Assembly: GCF_023702125.1 (NCBI RefSeq)
Contig: NZ_CP098415.1
Coordinates: 930,001 to 994,000 of the forward strand
DNA length: 64,000 bases
Source of the DNA: Halorubrum hochsteinianum
GTDB taxonomy: Archaea > Halobacteriota > Halobacteria > Halobacteriales > Haloferacaceae
Direction of reading: 5' to 3'
The translations under genes were made by a program, and so were the position numbers. The notes under the pieces were generated by a model. That model saw only the letters and a list, made by a program, of their open reading frames with translations, was not told the origin of the DNA and made no database searches. This document shows, piece after piece, positions 16,481-26,287 of the stretch (position 1 is the stretch's first letter; each line of letters starts with the position of its first letter).

Positions 16481-19170
16481 AGTTCGACCGCGTCCGTCTC
16501 GTCAACTTCAAGCCGTACGGCGACGCCGACCTGCGACTGACCGAGGGCGTCACCGTCATCCACGGGCTCAACGGCAGCGGGAAATCCTCGCTGTTGGAGG
16601 GCTGCTTCTTCGCGCTGTACGGCTCGAAGGCGCTCGACGGCACCCTCGAAGACGTCATCACGAACGGCGAGGAGGAGACCGAAGTCGAACTGTGGTTCAC
16701 CCACGACGGCGTCTCCTACCGCGTCGAGCGACGTCTCAAGGCCTACGACGGCCGGATCGATCACAAGTGTACGCTCGAATCGACCGACGGGAGCGACGTG
16801 ACCCGCGACGGCGCGCGAGCGGTCCGCGAGTTCGTCACGGAGCTGCTGCGGATGGACGCCGAGGCGTTCGTCAACTGCGCGTACGTCCGGCAGGGGGAGG
16901 TGAACAAGCTGATCAACGCCACGCCGCGCGAGCGGCAAGACACGATCGACGACCTGCTCCAACTGGGGAAGCTAGAGGAGTACCGCGAGCGCGCCGGGGA
17001 CGCTCGGCTCGGCGTCGAGGACGTGCTGGAGAACCGGCGCGGGCGGCTCGACCAGCTCGACGAGCAGATCGCCGCGAAGGAGGACCGGGATCTCCACGGG
17101 CGGCTCAACGAACTCGAGGGGGAACTCGGCGAGGTCACGGCGGAGATCGAGCGCTACGAGACCCAGCGGGAGCAGGCGAGGGAGACGCGCGAGGCCGCCG
17201 CGGAGACGCTGTCGACGTACGCCGAGAAACGCGAGAAACTGGAGGCGGTCGAGGCCGAGATCGACGAGATCGAGGCGTCGATCCGGAGCGCCGAGCGCGA
17301 GCGCGACGACCACCGGGACGCGATCCGCGAGACCCGCGAGCGGATCGAGGAGATCGAGACCGCGATCGACGGGCAACTCGACGACGCCGGACTCGACGCG
17401 GCGAGCGAGGCGGCGATCGGGGAGCGGCGCGCCGAACTCGACGATCGGGAGGCCGAGATCCGCGACGACCTCGACGAGGAGCGGGTGAACGCCGAGGCGC
17501 TCCGGAATCAGGCGACGAACCTCGCGGGGAAGGCCGACGACCGCGTCGAGCGGGCCGACGAGGTCGAGTCGGAGGCCGACGGCCTCGCGGACGAGGCCGA
17601 GGCGGCCGACGAGGCGGCCGACGAGCGGGAGTCGTCGATCGAGGAACTCACCCAGGAGGCGGAGGCGTTGCGCGAGCGGTTCGCGGCCGCCGACGCCGAC
17701 GTCGATCGCGACGGCGTCGAGGAGGAGCGGGAGTCGCTGCGCGACGAGCGCGGGGAGGTCCGCGAGCGGGTCGCCGAACTGTCGACGGAGCTGAAGAACG
17801 CCCGCGAGCGCGTCGAGGAGGCCGAGGAGCTGCTCGCCGCGGGGAAGTGCCCCGAGTGCGGGCAGCCGGTCGAGGACTCGCCGCACGCGAGCGGGATCGA
17901 CGAGGACCGCGAGCGCGTCGCGGGGCTGGAGTCGGAACTGGAAGACGCCCGCGAGCGCGAGGCGTCCCTCGACGAGCGGATCGCGGAGCTCGACGAACTG
18001 GCGAGCGCCGCGGACCGGCTCGACGAGATCGACGAGGCGGTCGAGACCCTCGGCGACCGGGCGGCGGAGAAGCGCGAGGAGGCGGAGCGGAAACGCGAGG
18101 CGGCGGCGGAGAAGCGCGAGCGCGCCGTCGGTCTCCGCGAGGAGGCCGAGGAGACCCGCGAGGTCGCCGCGGAGAAGCGCGAGGAGGCCGAGGCGGCCGC
18201 GGAGCGGGTCGAGGAGCTGGAGGCGTCGCTGTCGGCGGTCGACGACGCCCGCGAGGCGGTGACCACGACCGAGGAGCGGCTCGGAGCGATCGCCGACGCG
18301 GAAGACGAGATCGAACGCCGACGCGAGAAGCGCGAGAACCTGAAGGAGGTGAACGACGAGCGGCGCGACCGGCTCGCGGACAAGCGCGAGCGCCGCGACG
18401 AGCTCGCGGACGCGGTCGACGAGTCCGCGGTGGAGACGGCGAGAGAGCGGAAGCAGGACGCCGAACGGTACCTCGAAGAGGTCGGCGAAGAACTCGACCG
18501 CCTCGGCGAGCGACGGACCGAACTCCAGAACGCGATCGGCGGCGTGAAGGGCGAGCTCCGAGAGCTGTCGGAGCTCCGCGAGGAGCGCGAGGCGTTCGCC
18601 GACCGCGTCGCGGCGCTCGAAGCCCTCCACGACGAGACGAGCGAACTGGAGTCGATGTACGGCGACCTGCGCGCGGAGCTCCGCCAGCGCAACGTCACCG
18701 AACTGGAGCGCACCCTGAACGAGACGTTCGAACTGGTGTACGGCAACGACGCCTACTCGCACATCGAGCTCGACGGCGAGTACGTCCTCACCGTCTACCA
18801 GAAAGACGGCGAGCCGCTTGACCCGGAACAGCTCTCCGGCGGCGAGCGCGCCCTGTTCAACCTCTCGCTGCGCTGTGCGATCTACCGGCTGCTCTCGGAG
18901 GGCATCGAGGGCGCGGCACCGACCCCACCCCTCATCCTCGACGAGCCGACCGTCTTCCTCGACTCCGGCCACGTCTCGCGGCTCGTCCGGCTCGTCGAGG
19001 AGATGCGCGGCTTCGGCGTGGCGCAGATCGTCATCGTGAGCCACGACGACGAGCTGGTTGGCGCGGCCGACGAGCTGGTCACCGTCGAGAAGGACCCGCG
19101 CTCGAACCGCTCGACGGTCCGCCGGGAGGACGCGGCGGAGCTCGGCGTTGCGGAACTCGCCGACGACTGA
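16477..19170 (+). CDS. rad50: DNA double-strand break repair ATPase Rad50
   Basis: 897 residues. SMC-like layout: N-terminal Walker [10 protein letters not shown] (30-38), long coiled coil (about 170-450), zinc hook CPEC at 458-461, returning coiled coil (about 480-720), then signature [14 protein letters not shown] (786 on) and Walker B LILDEP (819-824) followed by a D-loop and the HDDEL switch. It dimerises through the hook and tethers DNA ends while controlling Mre11. GTGA overlap with mre11 gives coupled translation. Length is typical for archaeal Rad50. Confidence 0.97.
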   Translation: MKFDRVRLVNFKPYGDADLRLTEGVTVIHGLNGSGKSSLLEGCFFALYGSKALDGTLEDVITNGEEETEVELWFTHDGVSYRVERRLKAYDGRIDHKCTLESTDGSDVTRDGARAVREFVTELLRMDAEAFVNCAYVRQGEVNKLINATPRERQDTIDDLLQLGKLEEYRERAGDARLGVEDVLENRRGRLDQLDEQIAAKEDRDLHGRLNELEGELGEVTAEIERYETQREQARETREAAAETLSTYAEKREKLEAVEAEIDEIEASIRSAERERDDHRDAIRETRERIEEIETAIDGQLDDAGLDAASEAAIGERRAELDDREAEIRDDLDEERVNAEALRNQATNLAGKADDRVERADEVESEADGLADEAEAADEAADERESSIEELTQEAEALRERFAAADADVDRDGVEEERESLRDERGEVRERVAELSTELKNARERVEEAEELLAAGKCPECGQPVEDSPHASGIDEDRERVAGLESELEDAREREASLDERIAELDELASAADRLDEIDEAVETLGDRAAEKREEAERKREAAAEKRERAVGLREEAEETREVAAEKREEAEAAAERVEELEASLSAVDDAREAVTTTEERLGAIADAEDEIERRREKRENLKEVNDERRDRLADKRERRDELADAVDESAVETARERKQDAERYLEEVGEELDRLGERRTELQNAIGGVKGELRELSELREEREAFADRVAALEALHDETSELESMYGDLRAELRQRNVTELERTLNETFELVYGNDAYSHIELDGEYVLTVYQKDGEPLDPEQLSGGERALFNLSLRCAIYRLLSEGIEGAAPTPPLILDEPTVFLDSGHVSRLVRLVEEMRGFGVAQIVIVSHDDELVGAADELVTVEKDPRSNRSTVRREDAAELGVAELADD

Positions 19171-19248
19171 GCGGGCGTCGCGGCGGACGGGACGATCCCG
19201 GGTCGGACCGGCCGGGTACGGGCGGGGTCGGTCCGTTGGCGTCGGCGG

Positions 19249-19527
19249 CTACGCCTGCGTTGGGCTGAACGCGTAGACGAACGCGCCGAGAGCGCCGCCG
19301 ACGGCCAGCCCGCCGTACAAGGGGAGATACCGCCACGAAGTGGTCGAGGAGTACCGGAACGCGCCCACGGCGGCGACCCCCGCGAGGCCGACGGACGCGT
19401 ACAGCACGGGCGGTCCCGCCAGTCCGAGTCGATGGGCCAGGACCCGTTCCGAGACGAGCGGAGAGAGGAGTCCGCAGCAGACCGCGAGGAGTCCGGCGGT
19501 GACGCGGCGATCCGGCCGAAGCGTCAT
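19249..19527 (-). CDS. small polytopic membrane protein
   Basis: 92 residues with three hydrophobic segments (about 10-28, 38-56 and 68-88) joined by short loops containing Arg, and the tail SPTQA. Convergent with rad50. A TATA-like ACTTAC about 25 nt upstream on the minus strand fits the ATG at 19527. No family recognised; the pattern is that of short haloarchaeal integral membrane proteins of unknown role. Confidence 0.6.
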   Translation of the reverse strand: MTLRPDRRVTAGLLAVCCGLLSPLVSERVLAHRLGLAGPPVLYASVGLAGVAAVGAFRYSSTTSWRYLPLYGGLAVGGALGAFVYAFSPTQA

Positions 19528-19593
19528 GAACGGAGATAGCCGGAAGGACCGTAAGTGCTTTTTGTCGGCGTCGAGTGCGCAGGTCGGCCGGAT

Positions 19594-20069
19594 TCAGTCG
19601 TCGTCGCGCTCGCCGCCGCGGTCGCCCCGGAGCGACGCCATCGCCTCGACCGCGACCGGGGTCGCCTCGTAGCCCCGCCGGCCCGCGACCTCGGCCTCCC
19701 CGACCAGTCCGGCGGCGCGGAACTCGGAGAGCGCACCGTGGAGGTCCGACTCGCCCAGTCGGACGCGTCGAGGAGGTCGATCGCGGCGATCGGCCCCTCG
19801 TCGACGACCACCGCGAGCAGGCCGAGCGACCGGTCGTCGCGGACCGCACCGAGCGTCCGCCGGACCGGCTCGGGGACGCCCGACGCGGCGGTCGCGAGCG
19901 GCGACTCGCCGTCGACGACGCGGAGGTCGTCGTTGTCGACGTACCGCTCCTCGCCGGTTTCGGGGTCGCGCACCCGGCTCGACTCGGCGGAGCGTTTCAC
20001 GAGGAGGTACGTCTCGCCGTCGTCGTCGCGGACCGTCTGCATGGTCGAACAGGCGCGCGTGTCGGACAT
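19594..20069 (-). pseudogene. frameshifted haloarchaeal HTH-like protein (DUF7346-like)
   Basis: The minus-strand frame from ATG 20069 reads MSDTRACSTMQTVRDDDGE through GPIAAIDLLDASD, then loses sense. The conserved continuation LGESDLHGALSEFRAAGLVGEAEVAGRRGYEATPVAVEAM lies in the next frame and ends at 19594. One missing base near 19760-19765 (a C in GACTGGGC on the minus strand) would restore a single protein of about 158 residues with an N-terminal beta domain and a C-terminal winged helix. The start overlaps the upstream gene's stop (TAATG). This is either a genuine recent frameshift or a sequencing error; both halves keep normal codon use, so any inactivation is recent. Confidence 0.7.
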
Positions 20070-20512
20070 TACGCTTCCGGGGTCGAGTCGGGGACCGGGT
20101 CGTTCTCGTCCGCTTCCGCGTCCGCAGTCGACGCGCCGCTCTCGCCGTCCTTCGAGTCCGACTCGTCGGCGTCGTCCCGGGACCGCTCCCACGCCCGGTA
20201 CGTCTGGTAGGTCCGCACGCTCGCGAGGAGGCCGCCGACGAACAGGCCGGCACCGATCCGGGACCAGCCCTCGAAGAACCACACCATCGGGCCGAGCGCG
20301 ACGAGGAGGACGGCGGCGTTGGCGTAGATCACCGCGACGACGAACGCGCGGAGCGTGCCGGAGTCGACGTCGCTCGCGCCCTCGAAGTCTCCGCCGTCGT
20401 CGAACGTCTTCACCGAGGGGGCCTCAGGGATGTCGGGCGTCATCTCGCGCTCGGCGTCGGAGCTCTCGCCGACGGAGATCTCGCCCTCGTCGTCCTCGTC
20501 GAGGCTGAACAC
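20069..20512 (-). CDS. membrane protein with two spans (DUF7322-like)
   Basis: 147 residues from a GTG at 20512; the frame is open further upstream but codes low-quality sequence there. An acidic N-terminal tail (about 1-55) is followed by two adjacent transmembrane helices (about 56-105: TLRAFVVAVIYANAAVLLVALGPMVWFF, then RIGAGLFVGGLLASV), a short basic stretch and an acidic C-terminal tail. I recall DUF7322 in this neighbourhood next to polB in haloarchaea. The stop overlaps the next gene's ATG (TAATG). Function unknown. Confidence 0.65.
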   Translation of the reverse strand: MFSLDEDDEGEISVGESSDAEREMTPDIPEAPSVKTFDDGGDFEGASDVDSGTLRAFVVAVIYANAAVLLVALGPMVWFFEGWSRIGAGLFVGGLLASVRTYQTYRAWERSRDDADESDSKDGESGASTADAEADENDPVPDSTPEA

Positions 20513-20649
20513 GCCCGAGCCTACGCCGCGCCGGGGCAAAGGGGTTCCGTCCGAACGCGGCGCTGACGGGAACGGGCGGGGCCGCAGGGACATCGGGCGG
20601 GCGAGCGGGACCGCGGAGGCGTCGAGGGGTCGACGCGCGGCGCTCGCGG

Positions 20650-20823
20650 TCAGACCGCGTCGGCGAGCCGCACCGTTCGGCTCGCTTCGACCCACGCGAG
20701 GGGGTTCGTGGCGTCGAAGATCACCACGTTCCCGTCGTCCTCGTACACCTCCACCTCGTCGTCGACCGTGTCGGAATCGGCCGGGCGAGCCGCCTGAGAG
20801 TCGGAACGTGGGTCCGAAGACAT
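20650..20823 (-). CDS. short acidic haloarchaeal protein (DUF7331-like)
   Basis: 57 residues from ATG 20823. A disordered acidic N-terminus is followed by a conserved-looking core EVEVYEDDGNVVIFDATNPLAWVEAS. A TATA box at 20845-20853 stands at the leaderless distance, which excludes the earlier in-frame Met. Divergent from polB. I recall the family as DUF7331; no function known. Confidence 0.68.
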   Translation of the reverse strand: MSSDPRSDSQAARPADSDTVDDEVEVYEDDGNVVIFDATNPLAWVEASRTVRLADAV

Positions 20824-20844
20824 ACCGCGTGGTAAGCCGTCACA

Positions 20845-20901
20845 CATTAAATGCCTTTCCGTGGCGGGGGACCTCGCCGGACCCGAAAGCCGAGTTTTTT
20901 A
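20845..20901. promoter_or_regulatory. divergent promoters for the DUF7331-like gene and polB
   Basis: CATTTAATG read on the minus strand at 20845-20853 serves the small gene (ATG 20823). TTTTTTA at 20895-20901 is about 28 nt upstream of the polB ATG at 20926. Confidence 0.55.
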
Positions 20902-20925
20902 GCCGGGTGACGCCGAAGCACGGGT

Positions 20926-23742
20926 ATGACTCAGTCGGGGCTGTCGGACTTCTCGTCGACCGGAGACGCGGGCGACGGGGCCGACGGCGACACGGACACC
21001 GAACGGGAGGAGCTGGCCGCACAGGAGGCGGCCGTCGTCGCCGGCGGCGGGCGCGGGCGCGTCAGCGACGTGGTCGACGTCGACGAGGCGAAGTTCCCGG
21101 AGTCGACGGGAACCGTCGAGCTGATGATCACCCAGGTCGACTACGCCGTCGAGGGGTACGGCAGCGACGAGTACCCGGTCGTCCACGTGTTCGGCCGGCG
21201 GCCCGCGGCGAACGTCGACGACGCCGAACACGACGCCGTCGAGCACGTCCGGGTGCTCGGGGTGGAGCCGTACTTCTACGTCCCGACCGCCGACCTCGAC
21301 AGCGACCCCGTCGAGGAGTACGACGTGGTGATCGGGACCCGCGAGGAGGGGCCGGACGGCGAGCCGTACGAGAGCATCCGCGGCGAGCCGCTCACCCGGA
21401 TCGTCACGCGGACGCCCCGCGACGTGGGGAACATCCGCGACGACTTCCGGACAACGTTCGAGGCGGACATCCTCTTCCCGAACCGATTCCTGATCGACAA
21501 CGGGATCAACGGCGGGATCCGCGTCGAGGAGCGGCGGCTCGACGACGAGGACGGGACGATCCAAGTCCATCAGGGCCACCTCGAACCCGCCGACGTCGAC
21601 GCCGACCTCCGCGTGAACACCTTCGACATCGAGGTCGACGACCGCCGCGGCTTCCCAGAGGACGGCGAAGAGCCGATCATCTGTCTCACCAGCCACGACT
21701 CCTACGACGACGAGTACGTCGTCTGGCTGTACGACGCCCCCGAGGCGGAGGTGCCGTCCCCGGAGGACCTCCCCGACTACGAGGGGATCGTCGGGGAGGA
21801 GGACGGGAACGGCGAGGACGCGGCGCTCGACTTCGAGGTCCGGACCTTCGAGGAGGAGGCCGCGATGCTCGACGCGTTCGTCGCGTACATCGACGAGACG
21901 GACCCGGACGTGCTGACCGGGTGGAACTTCGAGGACTTCGACGCCCCGTACGTCCTCGATCGGCTGGAGGTGCTCGACGACGGGAGCCAGTACGACCTCT
22001 CCGTCGACCGGCTCTCCCGGATCGGCGAGGTGTGGCGCTCCGGCTGGGGCGGCCCGGACATCAAGGGCCGGGTCGTCTTCGACCTGCTGTACGCCTACAA
22101 GCGCACGATGTTCACGGAGCTGGAGTCGTACCGGCTCGACGCGGTCGGGGAGCGCGAACTCGGCGTCGGCAAGGAGCGGTACACGGGCGACATCGGCGAT
22201 CTGTGGGAGCAGGACCCCGAACGCTTACTGGAGTACAGCATCCGCGACGTGGAGCTGTGCGTCGAGATCGACCGGACGCAGGACGTGATCGCCTTCTGGG
22301 ACGACGCCCGGAAGATCGTCGGCTGTAAGCTGGAGGACGCCACGACCCCCGGCGACGCGGTCGACATGTACGTGCTCCACATGGCCTACGGGAACTTCGC
22401 GCTCCCGTCGAAGGGGCAACAGGAGGCCGAGGAGTTCGAGGGCGGCGCGGTGTTCGAGCCGATCTCCGGCGTCCGGGAGATGGTGAGCGTGCTCGACCTG
22501 AAGAGCCTCTACCCCATGTCGATGGTGACGATCAACGCCTCGCCGGAGACGAAGGTCGATCCGGAGGAGTACGACGGCGAGACGTACCGCACCCCGACTG
22601 GCGTCCACTTCCGGAAGGAGCCTGACGGCATCATCCGGGAGATGGTGAACGAGCTGCTCGACGAGCGCGAGGAGAAGAAGGCGCTCCGCAACGAGCACGA
22701 CCCGGGGACCGAGGCGTACGAGCAGTACGACCGACAGCAGGGGGCGGTCAAGGTGCTGATGAACTCGCTGTACGGCGTGTTCGGCTGGGACCGGTTCCGG
22801 CTGTACGACCGGGAGATGAGCGCGGGCGTCACCTCCACCAACCGCGAGGTGATCGCCTTCACCGCCGACGTGACCGACGAACTTGATAGGAAAGTTACAT
22901 ACGGGGACACCGACAGCGTCATGCTTTCACTTGGTGACCTATCGAAAGAAGATGCGATCGAGACCTCCTTCGAGATCGCGGACCACATCAACAGCCGGTA
23001 CGACGACTTCGCGCGCGAGGAGCTGAACGCCGACTCGCACCGCTTCGAGATCGAGTTCGAGAAGCTCTACCGGCGCTTCTTCCAGGCGGGCAAGAAGAAG
23101 CGGTACGCGGGCCACATCGTCTGGAAGGAGGGGAAAGACGTCGACGACATCGACATCACCGGCTTCGAGTACAAGCGCTCGGACATCGCGGGAATCACCA
23201 AGGAGGTCCAGCAGAACGTCATCGAGACGATCGTGACGGGCGATAACATCGACGAGGACATGCAGGAGGTGAAGTCGTACCTCGTGGACGTGATCGCCGA
23301 GGTGCTCGACGGCGAGATAAGCGTCGAGGAGATCGGGATCCCGGGCGGGATCGGGAAGAAGCTCGACGCCTACGAGACGCCGACCGCGCAGGTCCGGGGG
23401 GCGAAGTACGCCAACATGATGCTCGGGACCAACTTCGGGAGCGGGTCGAAGCCGAAGCGGCTGTACATCGAGAAGGTCCATCCCGACTTCTGGGCGCGGA
23501 TGGAGGACGAGGAGGACCTCGACCCGCAGCGCGACCGCCTCTACGGGGAGTTCAAGCGCGATCCGGACGTGATCTGCTTCGAGTACGCGGACCAGGTGCC
23601 CGAGGAGTTCGAGGTCGACTGGGAGAAGATGCTCGACAAGACGCTGAAAGGGCCGATAGAGCGCGTGATCGAGGCGCTCGGGATGTCGTGGGAGGAGGTC
23701 AAGACGGGGCAAGAACAGACCGGACTCGGCTCGTTCATGTGA
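20926..23742 (+). CDS. polB: DNA polymerase family B (replicative, 3'-5' proofreading)
   Basis: 938 residues. N-terminal domain, exonuclease I motif FDIE (Asp234, Glu236), polymerase motif A DLKSLYPMS (from Asp524), motif B KVLMNSLYG (609-617) and motif C YGDTDS (659-664) with the catalytic aspartates. The C-terminus QTGLGSFM (931-938) is a PCNA-interacting (PIP) box. No intein is present at the common A, B or C insertion sites, yet codons around motif C (22882-22953) are unlike the rest of the gene. A long acidic insert (about 268-310) is typical of halophile versions. Monocistronic, with its own TATA box. Confidence 0.97.
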   Translation: MTQSGLSDFSSTGDAGDGADGDTDTEREELAAQEAAVVAGGGRGRVSDVVDVDEAKFPESTGTVELMITQVDYAVEGYGSDEYPVVHVFGRRPAANVDDAEHDAVEHVRVLGVEPYFYVPTADLDSDPVEEYDVVIGTREEGPDGEPYESIRGEPLTRIVTRTPRDVGNIRDDFRTTFEADILFPNRFLIDNGINGGIRVEERRLDDEDGTIQVHQGHLEPADVDADLRVNTFDIEVDDRRGFPEDGEEPIICLTSHDSYDDEYVVWLYDAPEAEVPSPEDLPDYEGIVGEEDGNGEDAALDFEVRTFEEEAAMLDAFVAYIDETDPDVLTGWNFEDFDAPYVLDRLEVLDDGSQYDLSVDRLSRIGEVWRSGWGGPDIKGRVVFDLLYAYKRTMFTELESYRLDAVGERELGVGKERYTGDIGDLWEQDPERLLEYSIRDVELCVEIDRTQDVIAFWDDARKIVGCKLEDATTPGDAVDMYVLHMAYGNFALPSKGQQEAEEFEGGAVFEPISGVREMVSVLDLKSLYPMSMVTINASPETKVDPEEYDGETYRTPTGVHFRKEPDGIIREMVNELLDEREEKKALRNEHDPGTEAYEQYDRQQGAVKVLMNSLYGVFGWDRFRLYDREMSAGVTSTNREVIAFTADVTDELDRKVTYGDTDSVMLSLGDLSKEDAIETSFEIADHINSRYDDFAREELNADSHRFEIEFEKLYRRFFQAGKKKRYAGHIVWKEGKDVDDIDITGFEYKRSDIAGITKEVQQNVIETIVTGDNIDEDMQEVKSYLVDVIAEVLDGEISVEEIGIPGGIGKKLDAYETPTAQVRGAKYANMMLGTNFGSGSKPKRLYIEKVHPDFWARMEDEEDLDPQRDRLYGEFKRDPDVICFEYADQVPEEFEVDWEKMLDKTLKGPIERVIEALGMSWEEVKTGQEQTGLGSFM

Positions 23743-23768
23743 CCGTTGGCGAGCGAGAACGCCGTCTA

Positions 23769-23787
23769 TCGAAAGCAGTTTTCGATC
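23769..23787. other. short inverted repeat between polB and sufC
   Basis: ATCGAAA-GCAGT-TTTCGAT, 7-bp perfect arms. It sits 27 nt past the polB stop and about 100 nt before sufC. It could be a polB terminator hairpin or an operator; nothing in the sequence decides. Confidence 0.3.
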
Positions 23788-23837
23788 GGTAGAAAATTTC
23801 TTGGTCGATCTGCGAGTTTTGACGGGGAGATGCGTAA

Positions 23838-23866
23838 CCATTAACCCCCTCAACTCCTACTGTTAG
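23838..23866 (+). promoter_or_regulatory. possible suf operon promoter
   Basis: ACCATTAACC (about 23838-23847) and ACTGTTAG (about 23859-23866) are the only TATA-like elements before ATG 23889. The first would give a leader of about 20 nt, the second a leaderless start. No TTTAGG-type iron box is present here. Confidence 0.3.
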
Positions 23867-23888
23867 TGTACGAGGCACGAGAATACAT

Positions 23889-24803
23889 ATGGCTACTCTC
23901 GAAATCAACAATCTCCACGCACGAGTGGCGGAAGAGGGCGGCGAACGCATCCTTCTCGGGGTCGACCTGACCGTCGAGTCCGGCGACATCCACGCGCTGA
24001 TGGGACCGAACGGGTCCGGGAAATCGACGCTCGCGAAGGTCATCGCCGGCCATCCCGCCTACGAGGTGACCGACGGCGAGATCCTCCTCCACCTCAGCGA
24101 GGAGGACGTCGCCGACGTCGACGTCGACCTCGACGACGAGGACTACCACTGGGAACTCCTCGATCTGGAGCCGAACGAGCGCGCCGCGCTCGGCATCTTC
24201 CTCGGCTTCCAGTACCCCGCGGAGATCGAGGGCGTCACCATGACGAACTTCCTCCGGCAGGCGCTCAACGCGAAGGCGGACGAGCGCGAGGAGCTGTTCG
24301 GCGAGGAAGACGAAGCGGAGGAGGCGGAGGACGACGAAGGCTACGAGACCTCCCCGATGGAGGGCCCCGCGGACGACGGCGAGATCGGCGTCGCCGAGTT
24401 CCAGGAGATCCTCTCGGAGAAGATGGAGCTCCTCGACATGGACGAGAAGTTCATGCAGCGCTACCTCAACGCCGGCTTCTCCGGCGGCGAGAAGAAGCAG
24501 AACGAGGTCCTCCAGGCCGCGATGTTGGAGCCGAGCGTCGCCGTGCTCGACGAGATCGACTCCGGGCTCGACATCGACCGCCTGAAGGACGTCTCGAAGG
24601 GGATCAACGCGCTCCGCGACGAGCAGGGCACGGGCATCCTCCAGATCACTCACTACCAGCGCATCCTCGACTACGTCGAGCCGGACCACGTCCACGTCAT
24701 GCTCGACGGCGAGGTCGTGAAGAGCGGCGGCGCGGAGCTCGCCGAGAAGCTCGAAGACGAGGGGTACGACTGGGTCCGCGAGGACGCCTTCGAGGCGGCG
24801 TAA
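23889..24803 (+). CDS. sufC: SufC, Fe-S cluster assembly ABC-type ATPase
   Basis: 304 residues. Walker A GPNGSGKS (39-46), then a Q-loop region GFQYPAEIEGVTMTNFLRQAL. The Suf-specific signature SGGEKKQNE is followed by Walker B VAVLDEIDSGLDID and the H-loop ITHYQRIL. It is longer than bacterial SufC (about 250) because of acidic inserts around residues 75-100 and 135-175, a halophile feature. It energises the SufB-SufD scaffold on which Fe-S clusters are built in the cytoplasm. First gene of sufCBD. Confidence 0.97.
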   Translation: MATLEINNLHARVAEEGGERILLGVDLTVESGDIHALMGPNGSGKSTLAKVIAGHPAYEVTDGEILLHLSEEDVADVDVDLDDEDYHWELLDLEPNERAALGIFLGFQYPAEIEGVTMTNFLRQALNAKADEREELFGEEDEAEEAEDDEGYETSPMEGPADDGEIGVAEFQEILSEKMELLDMDEKFMQRYLNAGFSGGEKKQNEVLQAAMLEPSVAVLDEIDSGLDIDRLKDVSKGINALRDEQGTGILQITHYQRILDYVEPDHVHVMLDGEVVKSGGAELAEKLEDEGYDWVREDAFEAA

Positions 24804-24855
24804 CCGAATGTGGTAACGCGACACACGTAAACACGCAAACCCGTAACAAGACACT

Positions 24856-26286
24856 ATGAGTTCACAACAGGACGACCTCAAGGAGACAGACACCGAGGCC
24901 CGCTTCGAATTCAAGAAGGAGGAGAAGTCCGCCTTCAAGAGCGAGAAGGGCCTCACCGAGGAGACGGTCCGCGTCATCTCGGAGGACAAGGACGAACCGG
25001 AGTGGATGCTGGAGCGCCGCCTGCGCGCGCTCGAGCAGTTCCAGGAGATGCCGATGCCGACCGACTGGCCCGGCCAGCCGGACCTCTCGGAGATCGACAT
25101 CGACGAGATCGTACCGTACATCCGTCCGGACATCGACGTCCGCGGCGGCGCGGAGAGCTGGGAGGATCTCCCGGAGGAGATCCAGGACACGTTCGACAAG
25201 CTCGGCATCCCGGAGGCCGAGAAGAACGCGCTCTCGGGCGTCGGCGCGCAGTACGAGTCCGAGATCGTCTACCAGAACATGCAGGAGCGGTGGGAGGAGA
25301 AGGGCGTCATCTTCTGTGACATGGACAAGGCCGTCCGTGACCACGAGGAGATCGTCCGCGAGCACTTCATGACGAAGTGCGTCCCGCCGAGCGACAACAA
25401 GTTCGCCGCGCTTCACGGCGCGATCTGGTCGGGCGGCTCGTTCGTCTACGTCCCGGAGAACACCACCGTGGAGATGCCGATCCAGGCGTACTTCCGGATG
25501 AACTCCGAGGGGATGGGGCAGTTCGAGCACACGCTCATCATCGCCGAGGAGGGCTCGGAGGTCCACTACATCGAGGGCTGTTCCGCCCCGAAGTACTCCG
25601 CGTTCAACCTCCACTCGGGCGGCGTCGAGGTGTTCGTCGGCGAGGACGCCCACGTTCAGTACTCGACCGTCCAGAACTGGTCGAAGAACACGTACAACCT
25701 CAACACCAAGCGCGCCATCGCCGAGAAGGGCGGGCGCATGGAGTGGATCTCCGGCTCGATGGGGTCGAAGGCGACGATGCTGTACCCGTCGACGATCCTG
25801 AAGGGCCGCGGCGCGTCCGACAACCACATCACCATCGCCTTCGCGGGCGAGGGGCAGGACATCGACACCGGCGCGAAGGTGTACCACAACGCGCCGGAGA
25901 CGAAGTCCACCGTCGAGTCGAAGTCGATCGCGAAGGACGGCGGCCGCACGAACTACCGCGGGCTCGTCCACATCGCAGACGGCGCGGAGAACTCCTCGAC
26001 CGCCGTGGAGTGCGACGCGCTGATGTTCGACAACGAGTCGACCTCGGACACGATGCCGTACATGGAGATCAACGAGTCGAAGGTCGACGTCGCCCACGAG
26101 GCGACCGTCGGGAAGATCGGCGACGAGGACATCTTCTACCTCCAGTCGCGCGGTCTCGACGACGACGACGCGAAGCAGATGATCGTCTCGGGCTTCATCG
26201 AGCCGATCACGGAGGAGCTGCCGATCGAGTACGCCGTCGAGCTGAACCGGCTCGTCGAACTCGAGATGGAGGGTTCGCTCGGATAA
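24856..26286 (+). CDS. sufB: SufB, Fe-S cluster scaffold subunit
   Basis: 476 residues, typical length. N-terminal helical part (VRVISEDKDEPEWMLERRLRAL), KCVPPSDNKFAALHGAIWSGGSFVYVP, then the right-handed beta-helix core with EGCSAPKYSAFNLHSGGVEVFVGEDAHVQYSTVQNWSKN. The C-terminal MPYMEINESKVDVAHEATVGKIGDEDIFYLQSRGL carries the conserved region that contacts SufC. SufB receives sulfur and iron and assembles the cluster. 52 nt after sufC and only 1 nt before sufD, so one operon. Confidence 0.97.
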   Translation: MSSQQDDLKETDTEARFEFKKEEKSAFKSEKGLTEETVRVISEDKDEPEWMLERRLRALEQFQEMPMPTDWPGQPDLSEIDIDEIVPYIRPDIDVRGGAESWEDLPEEIQDTFDKLGIPEAEKNALSGVGAQYESEIVYQNMQERWEEKGVIFCDMDKAVRDHEEIVREHFMTKCVPPSDNKFAALHGAIWSGGSFVYVPENTTVEMPIQAYFRMNSEGMGQFEHTLIIAEEGSEVHYIEGCSAPKYSAFNLHSGGVEVFVGEDAHVQYSTVQNWSKNTYNLNTKRAIAEKGGRMEWISGSMGSKATMLYPSTILKGRGASDNHITIAFAGEGQDIDTGAKVYHNAPETKSTVESKSIAKDGGRTNYRGLVHIADGAENSSTAVECDALMFDNESTSDTMPYMEINESKVDVAHEATVGKIGDEDIFYLQSRGLDDDDAKQMIVSGFIEPITEELPIEYAVELNRLVELEMEGSLG

Positions 26287-26287
26287 C

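Noticed and set aside
16477-19170. Open frames antisense to rad50 rich in Leu/Arg
   Set aside because: The complement of Glu/Ala/Arg coiled-coil codons always yields long open frames; they lack start signals and domains.
20926-23742. An intein in polB
   Set aside because: All three usual insertion motifs are continuous (SLYPMS, NSLYG, YGDTDS) and the length is that of an uninterrupted protein; only a codon-bias tract remains.
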